Positions 28,701-38,131 of a DNA stretch of 64,000 nt are shown here, piece by piece. Made by a program: the position numbers and the translations under genes. How positions within the stretch are numbered: position 1 is the first letter of the stretch; each line of letters opens with the position of its first letter. The notes under the pieces were generated by a model. It saw only the letters and a program-made list of their open reading frames with translations. It was not told where the DNA came from and made no database searches. Source of the stretch: Planococcus citri (Eukaryota > Arthropoda > Insecta > Hemiptera > Pseudococcidae); the NCBI RefSeq assembly GCF_950023065.1, contig NC_088680.1:26524559-26588558 (forward strand), given 5' to 3'.

Positions 28701-29185
28701 TATTTTCATGTGCATCGAAATGAATGACATAATGATTCACCTTAATAAACTTTGACCAACTTCTTCGTAGATTTTATCTACTTCTTCTTTATTGAATACG
28801 TCTAATCCTTGTTTTTCTTTTAACCTTTTCACCTGATAGAGAGATGTTGATTAAAAGGAAAATCGAATAAATGGGACATTTTTTTTCAAGTTGACTTACT
28901 TTCATCACCCCATCGCACGATCTGATCTTGAACTCGACCCGGAATTGAAGTGTCAAGTCGGATTTCTCATCGCGATTGTCGAAAGTTGAATTGATTGTCA
29001 GAGTGTAGTCGTAAGTGTATATGTTGTCAAAACTGAATTGATATTTTCCTCCGGTTTCTGCAGGGAAAAAAGATGAATAATAAGGGGTCAAGGATGTGAA
29101 AAATATCTCAATGGGTGAATGTAAGTATCAAGAACTATGTTACCTGGGCAGGCATATCGACCACAATCGTTGTATCTTTGGGTGT
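5105..29185 (-). CDS. Apolipophorin-family large lipid transfer protein (apoLTP/apoLpp-like), 71 exons
   Basis: Secreted haemolymph lipoprotein scaffold that carries diacylglycerol, phospholipid and other lipids between tissues. I placed 71 exons on the minus strand from 29185 to a TGA at 5105-5107. Their lengths sum to 12,548 bases and all phases agree, giving about 4,182 residues. Domain order fits the large lipid transfer superfamily: N-terminal vitellogenin-type lipid transport module, beta-sheet-rich centre, amphipathic helical stretch, von Willebrand factor D domain, and a cysteine-rich tail ending SLTRDEFD. Most introns are about 60-100 bases; the few large ones carry repeats. The length is closer to lipid transfer particle apolipoprotein (Drosophila Apoltp, about 4,300) than to apolipophorin II/I (about 3,300-3,400), so apoLTP is the better guess. 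I saw no obvious RxxR furin site in the usual place. The signal-peptide exon (phase 1 end) was not found. Exon lists are in the five segment entries. Confidence 0.93.
7795..10223 (-). CDS. Lipid-transfer gene segment 4: helix-rich region before VWD (exons 51-60)
   Basis: Exons in transcript order: 10042-10223, 9813-9967, 9612-9743, 9320-9533, 9065-9239, 8793-8981, 8592-8701, 8379-8491, 8196-8307, 7795-7924. They encode about residues 3109-3612. The composition shifts from beta-type to alternating charged and hydrophobic residues, with stretches such as SISYLWTSAQESIEFW, KIVSEVWESMGETGE and SVINELISVLTHYW, consistent with amphipathic lipid-binding helices. It ends with the family signature KLPFPWHAFNETPIYE just before the VWD domain. 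The first exon joins the preceding one through the donor at 10309-10310; using the later GT at 10257-10258 would break the frame. Confidence 0.88.
10311..20439 (-). CDS. Lipid-transfer gene segment 3: beta-rich middle with TPF-type repeats (exons 25-50)
   Basis: Exons in transcript order: 20270-20439, 19289-19512, 19051-19213, 18749-18974, 18452-18668, 18105-18370, 17819-18022, 16837-17097, 16594-16746, 16284-16514, 16051-16203, 15702-15967, 15498-15627, 15236-15415, 15002-15147, 14672-14923, 14412-14601, 14136-14338, 13917-14066, 13662-13830, 13385-13588, 13084-13192, 12674-12807, 10988-11215, 10724-10905, 10311-10633. They encode about residues 1397-3108. Alternating polar/hydrophobic strands dominate. 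A motif of Thr-Pro plus aromatic/hydrophobic recurs: LLTPFENW, RTPFLEY, TTPYEKY, LFTPIESF, LHTPFELL, LKTPFHIL, TTTPFQTI. Donors at 10722-10723 (GTTGGT) and 10309-10310 and the acceptor before 19213 were chosen by phase, since nearby alternatives shift or stop the frame. Confidence 0.88.
11216..12673. other. Large intron of lipid-transfer gene holding a satellite
   Basis: 1,458-bp intron between exons 47 and 48. It contains a homopolymer G run near 11558-11569, unique AT-rich sequence, and the 147-bp tandem repeat (separate entry). A 152-codon minus-strand open frame (11502-11960) has no family signal and is regarded as chance. Confidence 0.8.
11960..12610. repeat. 147-bp tandem repeat, about 4.3 copies
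   Basis: The word AGATTCACCAGAAGTCACC recurs with small changes at 11981, 12129, 12274, 12420 and 12567, steps of 145-148 bases. Between these the unit repeats a TTTTTATGGCGAAT patch and TTGGTGAATTCTGGTGAC. Another partial unit is at the window's right edge (63890-64000), so this is a dispersed satellite-like family, not a private intron repeat. Confidence 0.9.
17330..17800. repeat. 20-bp AT-rich minisatellite in an intron
   Basis: About 20 imperfect copies of ACCATAATTTACCAAAAATT fill most of the 721-bp intron between exons 31 (17819-18022) and 32 (16837-17097). The left part is more degenerate than the middle. Confidence 0.9.
19608..20215. mobile_element. Small TIR element in an intron (MITE-like)
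   Basis: Inverted ends of about 37 bases: 19608-19644 and 20180-20215 share GCAGCAACCCAAACT (left) and its complement with a few mismatches, plus GTGT/ACAC at the inner edge. They enclose about 535 bases of AT-rich sequence with no open frame. The element sits in the intron between exons 25 and 26 of the lipid-transfer gene. No clear target duplication was seen. Confidence 0.5.
20690..21800. repeat. Pair of ~100-bp direct repeats flanking a dispersed-repeat copy
   Basis: 20690-20790 and 21700-21800 are similar direct copies (TTTGGGAGGGGGGAGGGGGTC versus the corresponding G-rich run, followed by AGAGCTTTCT). Between them lies a copy of the dispersed family described at 41225 (about 21315-21685). 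All are within the 1.38-kb intron 20440-21821. Confidence 0.6.
21822..24495 (-). CDS. Lipid-transfer gene segment 2: DUF1943/DUF1081-like beta region (exons 16-24)
   Basis: Exons in transcript order: 24308-24495, 24056-24238, 23712-23985, 23497-23641, 23035-23208, 22665-22957, 22346-22586, 22118-22266, 21822-22007. They encode about residues 786-1396. The segment follows the helical domain and starts with the conserved run STVFMDISYVSPTGAGVPL, typical of the beta-sheet wall of the lipid cavity in apolipophorins. It continues through GKPYCFWPLLDQVFGLKIC to YFRSFNGLKLNSHLEI. Exons 16-19 are the ones copied, in decayed form, at 37239-38131. The domain names are assigned by position and general look, not by a profile search. 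Confidence 0.9.
24577..29185 (-). CDS. Lipid-transfer gene segment 1: vitellogenin-type N-terminal lipid transport module (exons 1-15)
   Basis: Exons in transcript order: 29144-29185, 28900-29057, 28741-28832, 28261-28639, 27948-28152, 27757-27869, 27563-27684, 27346-27480, 27047-27257, 26824-26954, 25648-25814, 25400-25573, 25215-25324, 24957-25145, 24577-24705. The first in-frame residues read TQRYNDCGRYACP, then GGKYQFSFDN (start of the N-terminal beta-barrel), GETISSLNIKKGILSAFQ and DVNGLCPTQY. The alpha-helical solenoid follows with KHVQDSLPFLRSTAAVSLM, IIILLKSLANAGVQT and EAEIRIAAYLQLMRCPNYG. It closes with VGSFVWSHLQNV and KFRSDFRKYSKNFE, the classical end of the module. The first exon starts with two bases that complete a split codon, so a signal-peptide exon ending in phase 1 must lie upstream on the minus strand (coordinates above 29185). 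Confidence 0.93.
25815..26823. other. 1,009-bp intron of lipid-transfer gene
   Basis: Intron between exons 10 and 11. It contains C-rich and G-rich runs (for example near 25927 and 26349) in otherwise AT-rich DNA. No exon or complete repeat was recognised. Confidence 0.7.
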
Positions 29186-31905
29186 CTGTGAACAGAAAAA
29201 GAAATTCAGGATTCAGGATGTAATTTTCATGTTTTTTGTGTCGAAAGCTGAGCTCATATAGACATAAATTGGTTATTGGGTGTTCGAATTTCTCGTTGGG
29301 TAATTTATAAAAATGAAGAAATCAGTATAATATGTATTTGGACAGGAGTGAGGAGAGGGAGAGTTGATTGGCGACATCATTGGCCAGAAAATAATCGGAT
29401 TCTTACTGGACCCAATAACCAAATTAGTATTTCTCTGCCAAGAAATGTGCTCAAAGAGGATTTTTCGTGGAAATTGGAGATCAACTAGTTAATTTTATGG
29501 ATAGGATGCGAAATCGAGTAGATAATTAATAATTTTAAGAACAAAATTAGCTTGTTGCAGCGTTAGATACCTATTCTATTACCTACGTAATTCTCAAACA
29601 ACCTTTAACACATCATTAATGTTGAAATTGTGAATGAAAACACGACAGTCATTCAATAATCTAAGCCAAAGACGTAAACATAGTGTATTTTTTTTTCAAT
29701 TTATCGATATGGTAATACCTATTTCATCATAATACGACATGAATGTCGAATATGTAGCATTTTTTCAGTTTTTTTTGGAGGAAGAGGATTTTGAATTTAT
29801 TTTTCTGAAAAATTTAAGGATACCTTTAGCTATGCAAAAAAAATCGAATGCAAATACAATTATGTCATAAATTGATAAAAACGAAAATCTTTATCGTTTA
29901 TCACGATTACAAGCACAAGGTCACGTTCGTCGTAATTCAATTTAAAAATAACGAAACAATCAACAGCTTAAATCGTAAAGGGAAAACTACAAATCAGGTT
30001 AAATATTTACTCAATTGCAAACTTTCCGATGTGATAGATCGAACTGGTACAGCCGAACAGCAAATCCAAATCACCAATAATAAAATTCGGCTATTTGCGA
30101 AATTCATATTCACGAATTCAGTCACGGTTTTCGACTTCGTCACCGCATATTCGAAACGAAAAATTGGCTACCAAAAAATAATATATCTCATTTTTCTCAA
30201 AAAAAACACACTCGAATTAACACGACACGTTTCTTAAATTAAAAAATTACGTACACATCTTACTAATTGACTACATATAGGTATGCAACAGGAAACTAAT
30301 ATCCGTGTGAGCAAAGCAACACTAGGTATGGGATACTTGTTATGATAAAGTACAGGGGACAAAGGTCTTCAGATAGTGTTTTTTCTTTTCAAACTAAATG
30401 TTGTAGGTATGCTGGTGCAATGATGGCTAAAATTTATACTTTCGGAAATCCTATAAAAATTTTGATAATTGTAATCATTCTGAAGAAATTTCAAAAACAA
30501 ATTCGCTCATAGATTTTTGAGCGACGTTTGGGATGAAAAATTAAGATTCGAGTTGCTAAAATAAAGGCAAATTCTGAAATTGTTCATAGTTTTCTTTACG
30601 TTTTCTTATCTAGATCTCGTACCAACCTCTTTTTGAGAAGTCTCGAATTGTAAAAGAAAAACGTATGTAACCTATTTGATGTTGTTATTGTTGTTGTTTT
30701 TTAATAATTGAATGCGTGTCTCATCATCAACTAGCATACTAAATACTTCAAAAATTTTTCTTTCAAGTGCATCTAGTTACTGATTAAATGGTAATATCGT
30801 TGATATGATAGGTGTAATGATGCATGCAAGTGATAAAACAACGTTTACGTAGGTTTAGTTGGGATTTGAATGAGATATATCACGAATTCGTTTTTCGAGC
30901 TTCTGGTTCATGATCATTCATCTCTGAAAATTTCATTTTTGAGTATTTTGAAGTAGGTAGGTATACAAGTTTATTCAGTTCCCAAGAAAAACATCTAATT
31001 TGCTGTGCATTTTATCACAAGATGTGAAAAAAATCAAGATCTCCCTATCAGAATATTATTATTTGTTATAAATAAATATTTTTATCGACTAATAAGAAAT
31101 TGAATACAATAGTAGGGATTGACGAGCCTTTTCAATTGTAGTTGTTTTCGTGGTCAGTTGGTCAGTGTGAAACTATAGCTTCGTGAAATCCGCTCCTATT
31201 CTATCGATTTATCATCTTCATCGGTACCCACTTCTAATTATTTATGGAATAAAATAGGTACATCGAAAGAATTGAAAAACACAAGTTCTTGAGCATTTTT
31301 TATCTCCATCATGGTCCGAAGCTGATTACCTACCTATTTAATTGCGCGCGCGCGTGTATTAATGATGGAATTCAGATTGTTCGATCACAAAGTAACCTTT
31401 AATCGTTATCGTTTAATTAATAAATATTACATCAAAAACAATTGAATATTAGTTTTCATTTTATTTACTTTGAAAGAACACCAGCTCTTTCTCCTTTCTT
31501 CCTTCACGTTGAAAAAATTAGTGAAAACATTGTATGTATCTCGCGGTGAAACTGAAATGAGTAGGTAGTAGGTACCTATTTATTTTTTCGCACTTGTGTG
31601 CATAAATTGATTCATCGAGAGAATGGAATTTTTTAAAAACATCTGCGCGGATGTTCTAAAACAAACAGATGATGCGTTCGAGCTCGCTTGTTCGCGAGAC
31701 AAATATTTAGTTTTGGGAAATATTTCACGTATTGTAACCAACATCAATAATCGCGTACGATGGCTACGCAGAAACCAGCAATAATAAAGTCGTCGAAATG
31801 CATTACGTTATTGTAACTGAACTTGAAAGTTCGACGTTAGTGTAGTTTTATCGAAAAATTATAGTTTTTACTAGAATTTTTTATTGTACTTGAAAGTTGA
31901 GGAAA
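29186..31905. other. Upstream region of lipid-transfer gene, no exon found
   Basis: I searched the minus strand for a phase-1 signal-peptide exon ending before a GT donor and found none that was convincing. A 129-codon plus-strand frame (29848-30237) looks like chance in AT-rich sequence. A GCGCGCGCGC tract lies at 31345-31354. Confidence 0.5.
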
Positions 31906-32540
31906 ATGCAGTACAGCGTTTTATCTGTGTTGATGCTTATCAGATTGGTAAGGAAGTTTGAGTATTTTCGTAGCTGAGATGGTTTTTTTTCTCATTTAAT
32001 AGGGCGATTAATTCGAGCTGAACTTTTTTGCAGATTTATTCCGTGGCTGGCCAGAGTCCTCCACCACCTTCTAGCACTACTCCAACTCCTACTCCTGGTG
32101 GTACTACTCCAACTTCCACTACCGGTGGTCCTTCTACAACTTCTACGCCAGATAGTTGCCCTAATCCAAATACCCCAAGCTCTACTACCCCTAGCCCAGG
32201 CTCCACTACGCCTAACCCAAGCTCTACTACTCCTGGCAGTACTTCTCCAACACCCACCCCTGGTTCTGGCGGAGGAACTGGCACCGATAACATGTCTTGT
32301 ATTAAGAACCTTCTTTCGTTATGTGAAGCCTATAGATTCCAGTTCAAAAAAACCGCTAATGAGTATGGTTGTACTATGTTCACAAATACGTACATTTACA
32401 CGTTTCATATTAATCTCGTGCTAACTGATTCGGAATGTGATACCATTATGCAATTGGATACAATGCGACAGAAAGTTATGGGATATGGTAGTGGACAGCC
32501 AGGTGTTTCCACGCACGCGTTCATCGATGATTCGTGTTGA
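31906..32540 (+). CDS. Secreted Thr/Pro/Ser-rich protein with cysteine-containing C-terminal domain
   Basis: Two exons, 31906-31947 and 32034-32540 (TGA), joined by an 86-bp GT-AG intron in phase 0, give 182 residues. The N-terminus MQYSVLSVLMLIRLIYSVAG is a clear signal peptide, with likely cleavage at VAG-Q, so the product is exported. Next come about 75 residues of short Thr/Pro/Ser/Gly repeats (STTPTPTPGG, SSTTPSPGSTTP), a mucin-like stretch expected to be O-glycosylated. The last ~85 residues form a compact region starting DNMSCIKNLLSLCEAY; the mature protein has six cysteines in all (possible three disulfides). I do not recognise the family. It resembles small secreted mucin-like, cuticular or salivary proteins in layout only. 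An AATAAA follows 62 bases after the stop. The 85-codon frame on the opposite strand is its shadow. Confidence 0.85.
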
Positions 32541-32601
32541 TGTTATTTTTTGGATTGGATCGTAGTACATTATATTGGATTATTTTATGGCATATTGAAA
32601 T

Positions 32602-32607
32602 AATAAA
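32602..32607 (+). terminator. Poly(A) signal of the secreted protein gene
   Basis: AATAAA 62 bases downstream of the stop codon at 32540. Confidence 0.7.
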
Positions 32608-33654
32608 TGTTTTTTGAAAGTGAGCTGATCACTTGCTGTTGTTTACCTATAGAAACGTAATTACCTACATATCAGATTGCTTTTTATTTTGTTGAAGTAT
32701 GGGTAGGTGGTATATTCTGAGTACAATGAGTACATACTTACCTATGAACCTCCCGGACTGATTGGTTGATTTTGAAATTCGATACCACTTTTAATCCTTC
32801 ACAAGTAACTGGTAGATTGGTGGAGGATCACGAATATTTCGATTTCATTATCAATTTTATAGCACTGTCATGTCTTTGAAAATTCTATATTAGAAAAACT
32901 AGCACCAGATTCATTCTCAGCAGATTGAAATAAACTTACTAAGTATGATAAATGTTTTTTGTGCAATTATTCTGAGGAAATTTCGAAAATTGTAGGGCTT
33001 CACTTTATTTTATCTTGCGAGTGCTTGGAAAAATCGAACCAAAAAAAGTAAACTTGGACAATTTAATTGAAATGATCTTATGAAGTGTGGCAATCGCGAT
33101 ATTTCGACTTGCTGAGCATGAATCTAACATTAATTTTTCCCTGTTTCAATAGTTGAAAAGTGCCATGAAATTGATAAGAAATCGAAGTTAAACCCAACTT
33201 CCTCATCATCTAGGACATGGTTTTTCCACATTCAACCCAAACAGATAATGTGTACAATATACATATAAGTGTACTTCCTGTTGAATGATTACATTTTTTT
33301 AAACTACCTACCTAAATATTGTCGCTTGCCGCAGGTTATGATTGATTGAAGGAAAATGAGGGTAGAAATGAAGTGAGGGGTGGGATGTACATACTCGTAT
33401 TAAAGCAACAACTATAGTACAAAATACGGGACTTTTTAAAAAATTCAATATGTACTTTAAAAATGAAGTTCCCGAGAACAACGATTTTTAAATTTTAAAA
33501 TCAAATTTATTTTTTTATCATTTTTTTATATACCTCATTCTATTACAAATTTCAAAACTTTCATTTAAAAAGCAACCATAATCCACATTTTTACAGATAA
33601 TATGTACCTAGCAAGAGAGGTATCCCAACTGGCAGAAAATTTTGTTGAACCAGA

Positions 33655-34160
33655 CAGAGCTAGATCGAAAGAGCATGTGGAAGTATATACCATCATCCGT
33701 CATTTCAAGTGCTAAAGCATATTTTTCGATTTTTGGTGAATTTTTGAAAATCAAATTTGGACACAAAATGAGAAAAAACAAGTCAAAATTTTACCTAATT
33801 AATTTAGAAAATTGAAATTTGATGCATACCCTATTCAAGACCCCTCCCCCCCGACCGTTTGGGAACGGTTTCAAGCCGGTTTGAGTATTTCTAGAGCTTC
33901 CAGCAGATTTTTAAAACTCGAAATTTCCATCTAATTTAATCAAATGAAAATGGAAAGCTGAAATTCATATTGTACCCTAATTGCAACGCGCTGATTTGTC
34001 TGGTGGTGGTTTTGAACCGTTCTGCATGCTCCAGGAGCATTTTGGAAATTCCAGATTTTTAAAAAAGGACATAGAATCTGTCCAAATTTACTTCAGCACG
34101 CATGCTCGCCATTGATGCTTGTTAGTGACCCACTTGATTGATTACACACCATTTTTCCAA
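33655..34160 (+). repeat. Dispersed repeat family copy
   Basis: Shares an ordered series of short blocks with 21315-21685, 41225-41700 and 56065-56400: an AAGAGCA start, CGATTTTTGGTGAA, a GGAACGGTTTC/GGTTTCGAACC block, CTCCAGCAGATTTTT, and (at 41 kb) GACCCACTTGATTGATTACACACC. No open frame. Confidence 0.7.
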
Positions 34161-34859
34161 AATCGGCGTCTGCCAGTCCATAACTATATTTTTGTCTGGC
34201 AATTTTATATTGGAAAAGTGGAATTTCCAAAAAGTTTTTAGAACCTCATAAATGGCTTGAAACTACCAGTACATAGACTCTCCATATCAAAAATACGAGT
34301 AGGATATAAACTGAATCTCTGCCGTTTACGTCAAACGCAAGGGGAAATGTAATTTTTTCATTTTTTTTCTTTTTTCAATACTTGATTCTTCTTGTCACAC
34401 ACAGAAGGGTGGATAACAATTACAAGTAGAACTTCTTCTGGCTCACTATTGAACCTCCATATACTCGTATGTAGTTGGACAAATCAAATCGTCTACAATA
34501 AAAAAAGAGTTTTCAGCAATCGCAAAATGAAAAATACGTATTAATCCATAGTAGCGTATATTTACACACATGATAATTTGTATAAAATATAAATGGAAAT
34601 AATGAACATTTATGTATCTACGTATTTGTAGGCACGTATGAAAAATAATACTATGGAGGTATGCACATACTTATTTAGGAAAACTTGATTCTCACAACAT
34701 GGATACTCTGCGTAATACTCACAATCAATACTGAATAAATAAATTTATATAAATAATAAAATAATACTTTCAAAGCAAGGGAAGGCGATAAAGAGTAAAA
34801 AGTGATTATCGACGAGTGTGAGTTAATTTCTCATTTTCGACCAAAGTAAGGGAAATTAT

Positions 34860-35248
34860 TCACACCGAGTTAACATTAATTTTTCTTCCGAATTGCTTTG
34901 CTTGGGACACAACCGAGGAAAAAACGCGAGGAACATTTGTAATAATAGTTATTATAAGAGATAATATCCATGCTGGGTTAAGTTGGTTATTTTCACGAAA
35001 ATTAGGTAAACAGAAATAATTCATACATCTACGGTTGAAGGACTTTAGCAACACTTTTAGGAGGACATTTTTTCAACACTTCTGCAATTTTTTAGAGTAA
35101 AAGGGAGCTGAAGTAAAAATTTTACATTCAATTTTTTTGCTTTGTTAATGCCTTGAAATATTTCAGAATTTTTTTCACAGTATCTTTTCACAACTGGCGA
35201 TGTTACATAAAATTTCTTCATTACCCAGTCAGATGGGAAAAACAACAT
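34860..35248 (-). other. Possible decayed coding sequence, two adjoining frames
   Basis: On the minus strand a 63-codon frame (35057-35248, containing WVMKKFYVTSPVVKRYCEKN) ends in TAA and is followed almost at once by a second frame (34860-35054). The first is preceded by TTTTTGCAG, which could be a splice acceptor. The second contains a hydrophobic run AWILSLIITIITNV. Neither matches a family I know. It could be a real exon pair, a frameshifted relic, or chance. Confidence 0.2.
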
Positions 35249-35793
35249 TTTTTTTCAAAATTCTGCAAAAAGAAGAAATGAATAGATAATTGGAAATTTA
35301 GAGTTTGAACGAAGACGAAAAAAAAATCCGGAAGATTTGAATAAGAAGCAAAACACGTTGGGTAAAGGCAAAACAAAAGCAGTACAGTTAGACACTCTGA
35401 ATCTAGCTAGGTATAGATACAGGTCTATCGAATATTCATCTGCTGTTTAGGTACATGAAATTGAAGTATGATTAACTTTCAACAAATTATGTAAATATGT
35501 AAATATAAGCTACCAAATAATTATATGTAAGCACATACCCCGATTAAATGGAAACTAGAAAGTAATCTCACTTATCAGAAAGCGGAAATTATCGTTTTTG
35601 ATAATTTTGAATACTGTGAAGAATACCGAATGAAGATAAGATTTTCTCTAGTTCGATTTAAAATACGAGGTACGTACTTACAGTCGAGCTATACCCTAAT
35701 AAGAATTATTCATTTTTTCGCCGATTTTCGTGTGGAGATTTTTTCTCGGCTATTTCGTGCGTGTCGAGTAGAATGTGTTGTTTTTGTCGAACT

Positions 35794-36204
35794 TTAGGAA
35801 CTAGAGCCGCGTCCGAGAATTCTGAGGATATCTTTAATTAAGCGACGATAGCTGGAGATCTCAGCTCTGCGACGAATTTTTTCTCGAAGATGCTTCGTTT
35901 GGTGTTTGCGCGATTTCCGTTTGAGTTTTTTCTCTCGTTTCTTCATGCCTTCAAATGTGTTGGGATCTTCTACAGTACACAGAAATAAGGGTCTCAAATC
36001 CGTCACCATCGCTTCCGTCCTGCATGCAGGGCAAGTGTTTCTTCCAGAAACCCACTGAGTGAAACACGCCCTATGTCCAGCGTGACCACATTTCCTCACA
36101 AATACGACTCCTTGCTGTTCACCGGTCTGATCGTAAGTCGATTCATTGACCACGTTGTCTCGGCAGATATAACAACCTGCAACTGCATACTTTGAGACTT
36201 CCAT
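35794..36204 (-). CDS. Intronless small RING-H2 zinc finger protein
   Basis: A 136-residue protein starting at the ATG 36202-36204 (MEVSKYAVAG). The open frame runs further upstream but without an ATG. Residues 11-61 form a RING-H2 finger with ligands Cys11, Cys14, Cys39, His41, His44, Cys47, Cys58 and Cys61 (CYIC ... CGHAGHRAC ... CPAC), so E3 ubiquitin ligase activity is likely by family. After the finger come a short linker (TDLRPLFLCTVEDPNTFEG) and a strongly basic tail of about 50 residues rich in Lys and Arg (KREKKLKRKSRKH), which could be a nuclear or nucleic-acid-binding signal. The single exon suggests a retrocopy or a small lineage-specific gene. A TTTTTCCAG about 70 bases before the ATG could be the end of a 5' UTR intron. 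The substrate is unknown. Confidence 0.8.
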   Translation of the reverse strand: MEVSKYAVAGCYICRDNVVNESTYDQTGEQQGVVFVRKCGHAGHRACFTQWVSGRNTCPACRTEAMVTDLRPLFLCTVEDPNTFEGMKKREKKLKRKSRKHQTKHLREKIRRRAEISSYRRLIKDILRILGRGSSS

Positions 36205-37238
36205 TATATTTTTACTTGATTGACGATTCAATACGATTTTACTTAGGTAGTAAGTTTCACGAAAATTTTTAAATGAACTTAACTGGAAAAACAATGAAGA
36301 AATTTCGAATGGAATTTGTACATACGTATAGTCTTTGATTGAATTTCACAGCCATTCAAATTCACGTTATTTATGTAATAATTTACGAAAGTTTGTACTG
36401 AATTGAATACACAATGAACTTTTAGTTAATTTTAAAATGGCGATGTCGATACTTTTTACCGGTATTCATTGTTAAAAAAACAATGGGACGTGATCAAACT
36501 CAATTGTCACGAAAATAGCTCGAAAAAGTGAGAGTCACGTCACATGATCAAAGTTACTGAGCGTATGACAGCCAATCAATCAAAACGAATCATTAATTCA
36601 TTTCAGCTATAAAGCGAAAAATAAGGCGAATTTTAAAAAAATACATACATTTTCAATTTTTTCAGTAATATAATTTTTTAATTCATCGCTGGTGACGCCT
36701 TTGATACCTTGTATGTGATTTTTTTTTCAAAAATGAAATTTTCACATCATAAGAGTATCTAAGACGAATTCAATGATGTAAAAAGTCATTTTTGGAAAAA
36801 AAAATCATAAATGAGGCGTCACGTACGTCATAAAATTTGTGAGATATGTGCGGCAACGTCACGAAACAATGTAAATCGAATCAGTAAAAACAATAATTTA
36901 TTTAATTCTGACACCAATCTTAAAATTTGATGTTTTTTTTTGTTTAAATAAATGGCGATGTTTGCGCCAAATTTTTCCATAGACATTATACCTAATGGGA
37001 TTCCGGTGCTCGGAAATATTCATCAGTGTCATAAATAAGTAACTTGACTCTTGTTTTTGAGTTCCTATATTTAAAATTTACTTTCGATTACTTAATGGAT
37101 GGGCCTGTCTCTGTAGTGCTCTGAGCTGATTGCAGATGTATTGTACTAATGAGTAACTTTAACTACTAAAAAACATTAATTTCCTTTCCTCATTGGTTAT
37201 AGGTTTTGAGGACTTACTTCATTTCGTCAGTGTATATC
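36205..37238. other. Intergenic interval upstream of RING gene
   Basis: Probably contains the RING gene promoter. No motif could be fixed, and no other coding signal was seen. Confidence 0.4.
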
Positions 37239-38131
37239 TTTGAATTTGGGCACACGTGCACGTTTGGTGTTTCCATAATCAATTTTGACACAGTTCGCAT
37301 TGGTGCATTAAATTTTCATCGATGGTAAATTCAAACCGAAGAGAGACACAAGTTCTACCATCGTTCGTTATCTCGTCTAAGTATTTTGCAAATTCTCAGT
37401 GAATTTTGGATGTACAGTAAGTGCAAACCGACTCGGAAACTCGGGTACAACTAAAGAATAAAATGCTACAGTTTCTTAAGTTAAAAGACATCGTTTATCT
37501 GGGAGATTTACAAAAACATATTCTCCCATGAACCTTCTTCTTAAAAAGTCAATATTTTCACTTACTTACTATATGTACTCGTATGTACCTATGAAGTGAG
37601 TATAGAATTGTTGCTGTATTTGTAATTCCTATACTTTTTTTTTATTGCTATCTACTTTTTTGAACACAGATCGAGTTCATTTTCAAAAAAACTGCTTATG
37701 GCTGATTGGTGAAGATGTTGTACGAGGCAGCGATATCATTTGGATGTGCAGACTTCTTTCAATATCTTCTGAATCAAGTGTGCAAGAAGAAAATCTGCTC
37801 AATTTATAATATTCCCCATTCCACTCAAAAGCGTGTATCATTTAGAAACATGATGAAAGGACCAATGAAGCTCGACATATTAGTACATATTTCGATTCCT
37901 AATAAAAAATTTCTCAAAGTCAGGTACATACCTATTACGTAGTACATATCTATCCTTCGATGAGAAATGGTTGTACTTCTGAATCTTCATCCAAAGATCA
38001 TTTTATAGGTGGTGAACGAAGTATCCATCACTTCATCAGCATGGAATTTGAAATCTCAATTCTCCTTCGGAAGAAAACTGCAAAATGTTGATGTTTACTG
38101 GATAGGTACACCTGAAGATAGCATTAGCATT
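37239..38131 (+). pseudogene. Decayed duplicate of lipid-transfer exons 16-19
   Basis: Four blocks, in order, match exons 16-19 of the lipid-transfer gene (parent 24495-23497) but lie on the opposite strand. 37239-37340 matches the end of exon 16 (AATTTTGACACAG shared). 37392-37530 matches exon 17 (ATTCTCAGTGAATTTTG shared). 37670-37923 matches exon 18. 38009-38131 matches exon 19 (ATGTTGATGTTTAC and ACACCTGAAGATAGC shared). The exon-18 copy still reads NMMKGPMKLD and CSIYNIPHSTQ, against NMLKGPFKFS and CSTYNIPDSTQ in the parent. Intron positions and splice-site remnants are kept (acceptor at 37668-37669, donor after 37923, acceptor at 38007-38008), so the copy arose by DNA duplication, not reverse transcription. 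In-frame stops and frameshifts (a TGA near 37700, indels in the first two blocks) make it non-functional. Confidence 0.85.

Larger units (their letters stand above)
32608..35793. other. Intergenic, repeats and weak frames
   Basis: AT-rich DNA containing one copy of a dispersed repeat (33655-34160) and a weak minus-strand coding candidate (34860-35248). Nothing else could be supported. Confidence 0.5.

Noticed and set aside
29848..30237. 129-codon plus-strand frame
   Set aside because: Asn/Lys/Ile-rich product as expected from AT-rich DNA; no splice, promoter or domain support.
32036..32293. 85-codon minus-strand frame of Val/Gly/Pro/Glu repeats
   Set aside because: Antisense shadow of the Thr/Pro/Ser repeat of the secreted protein gene.
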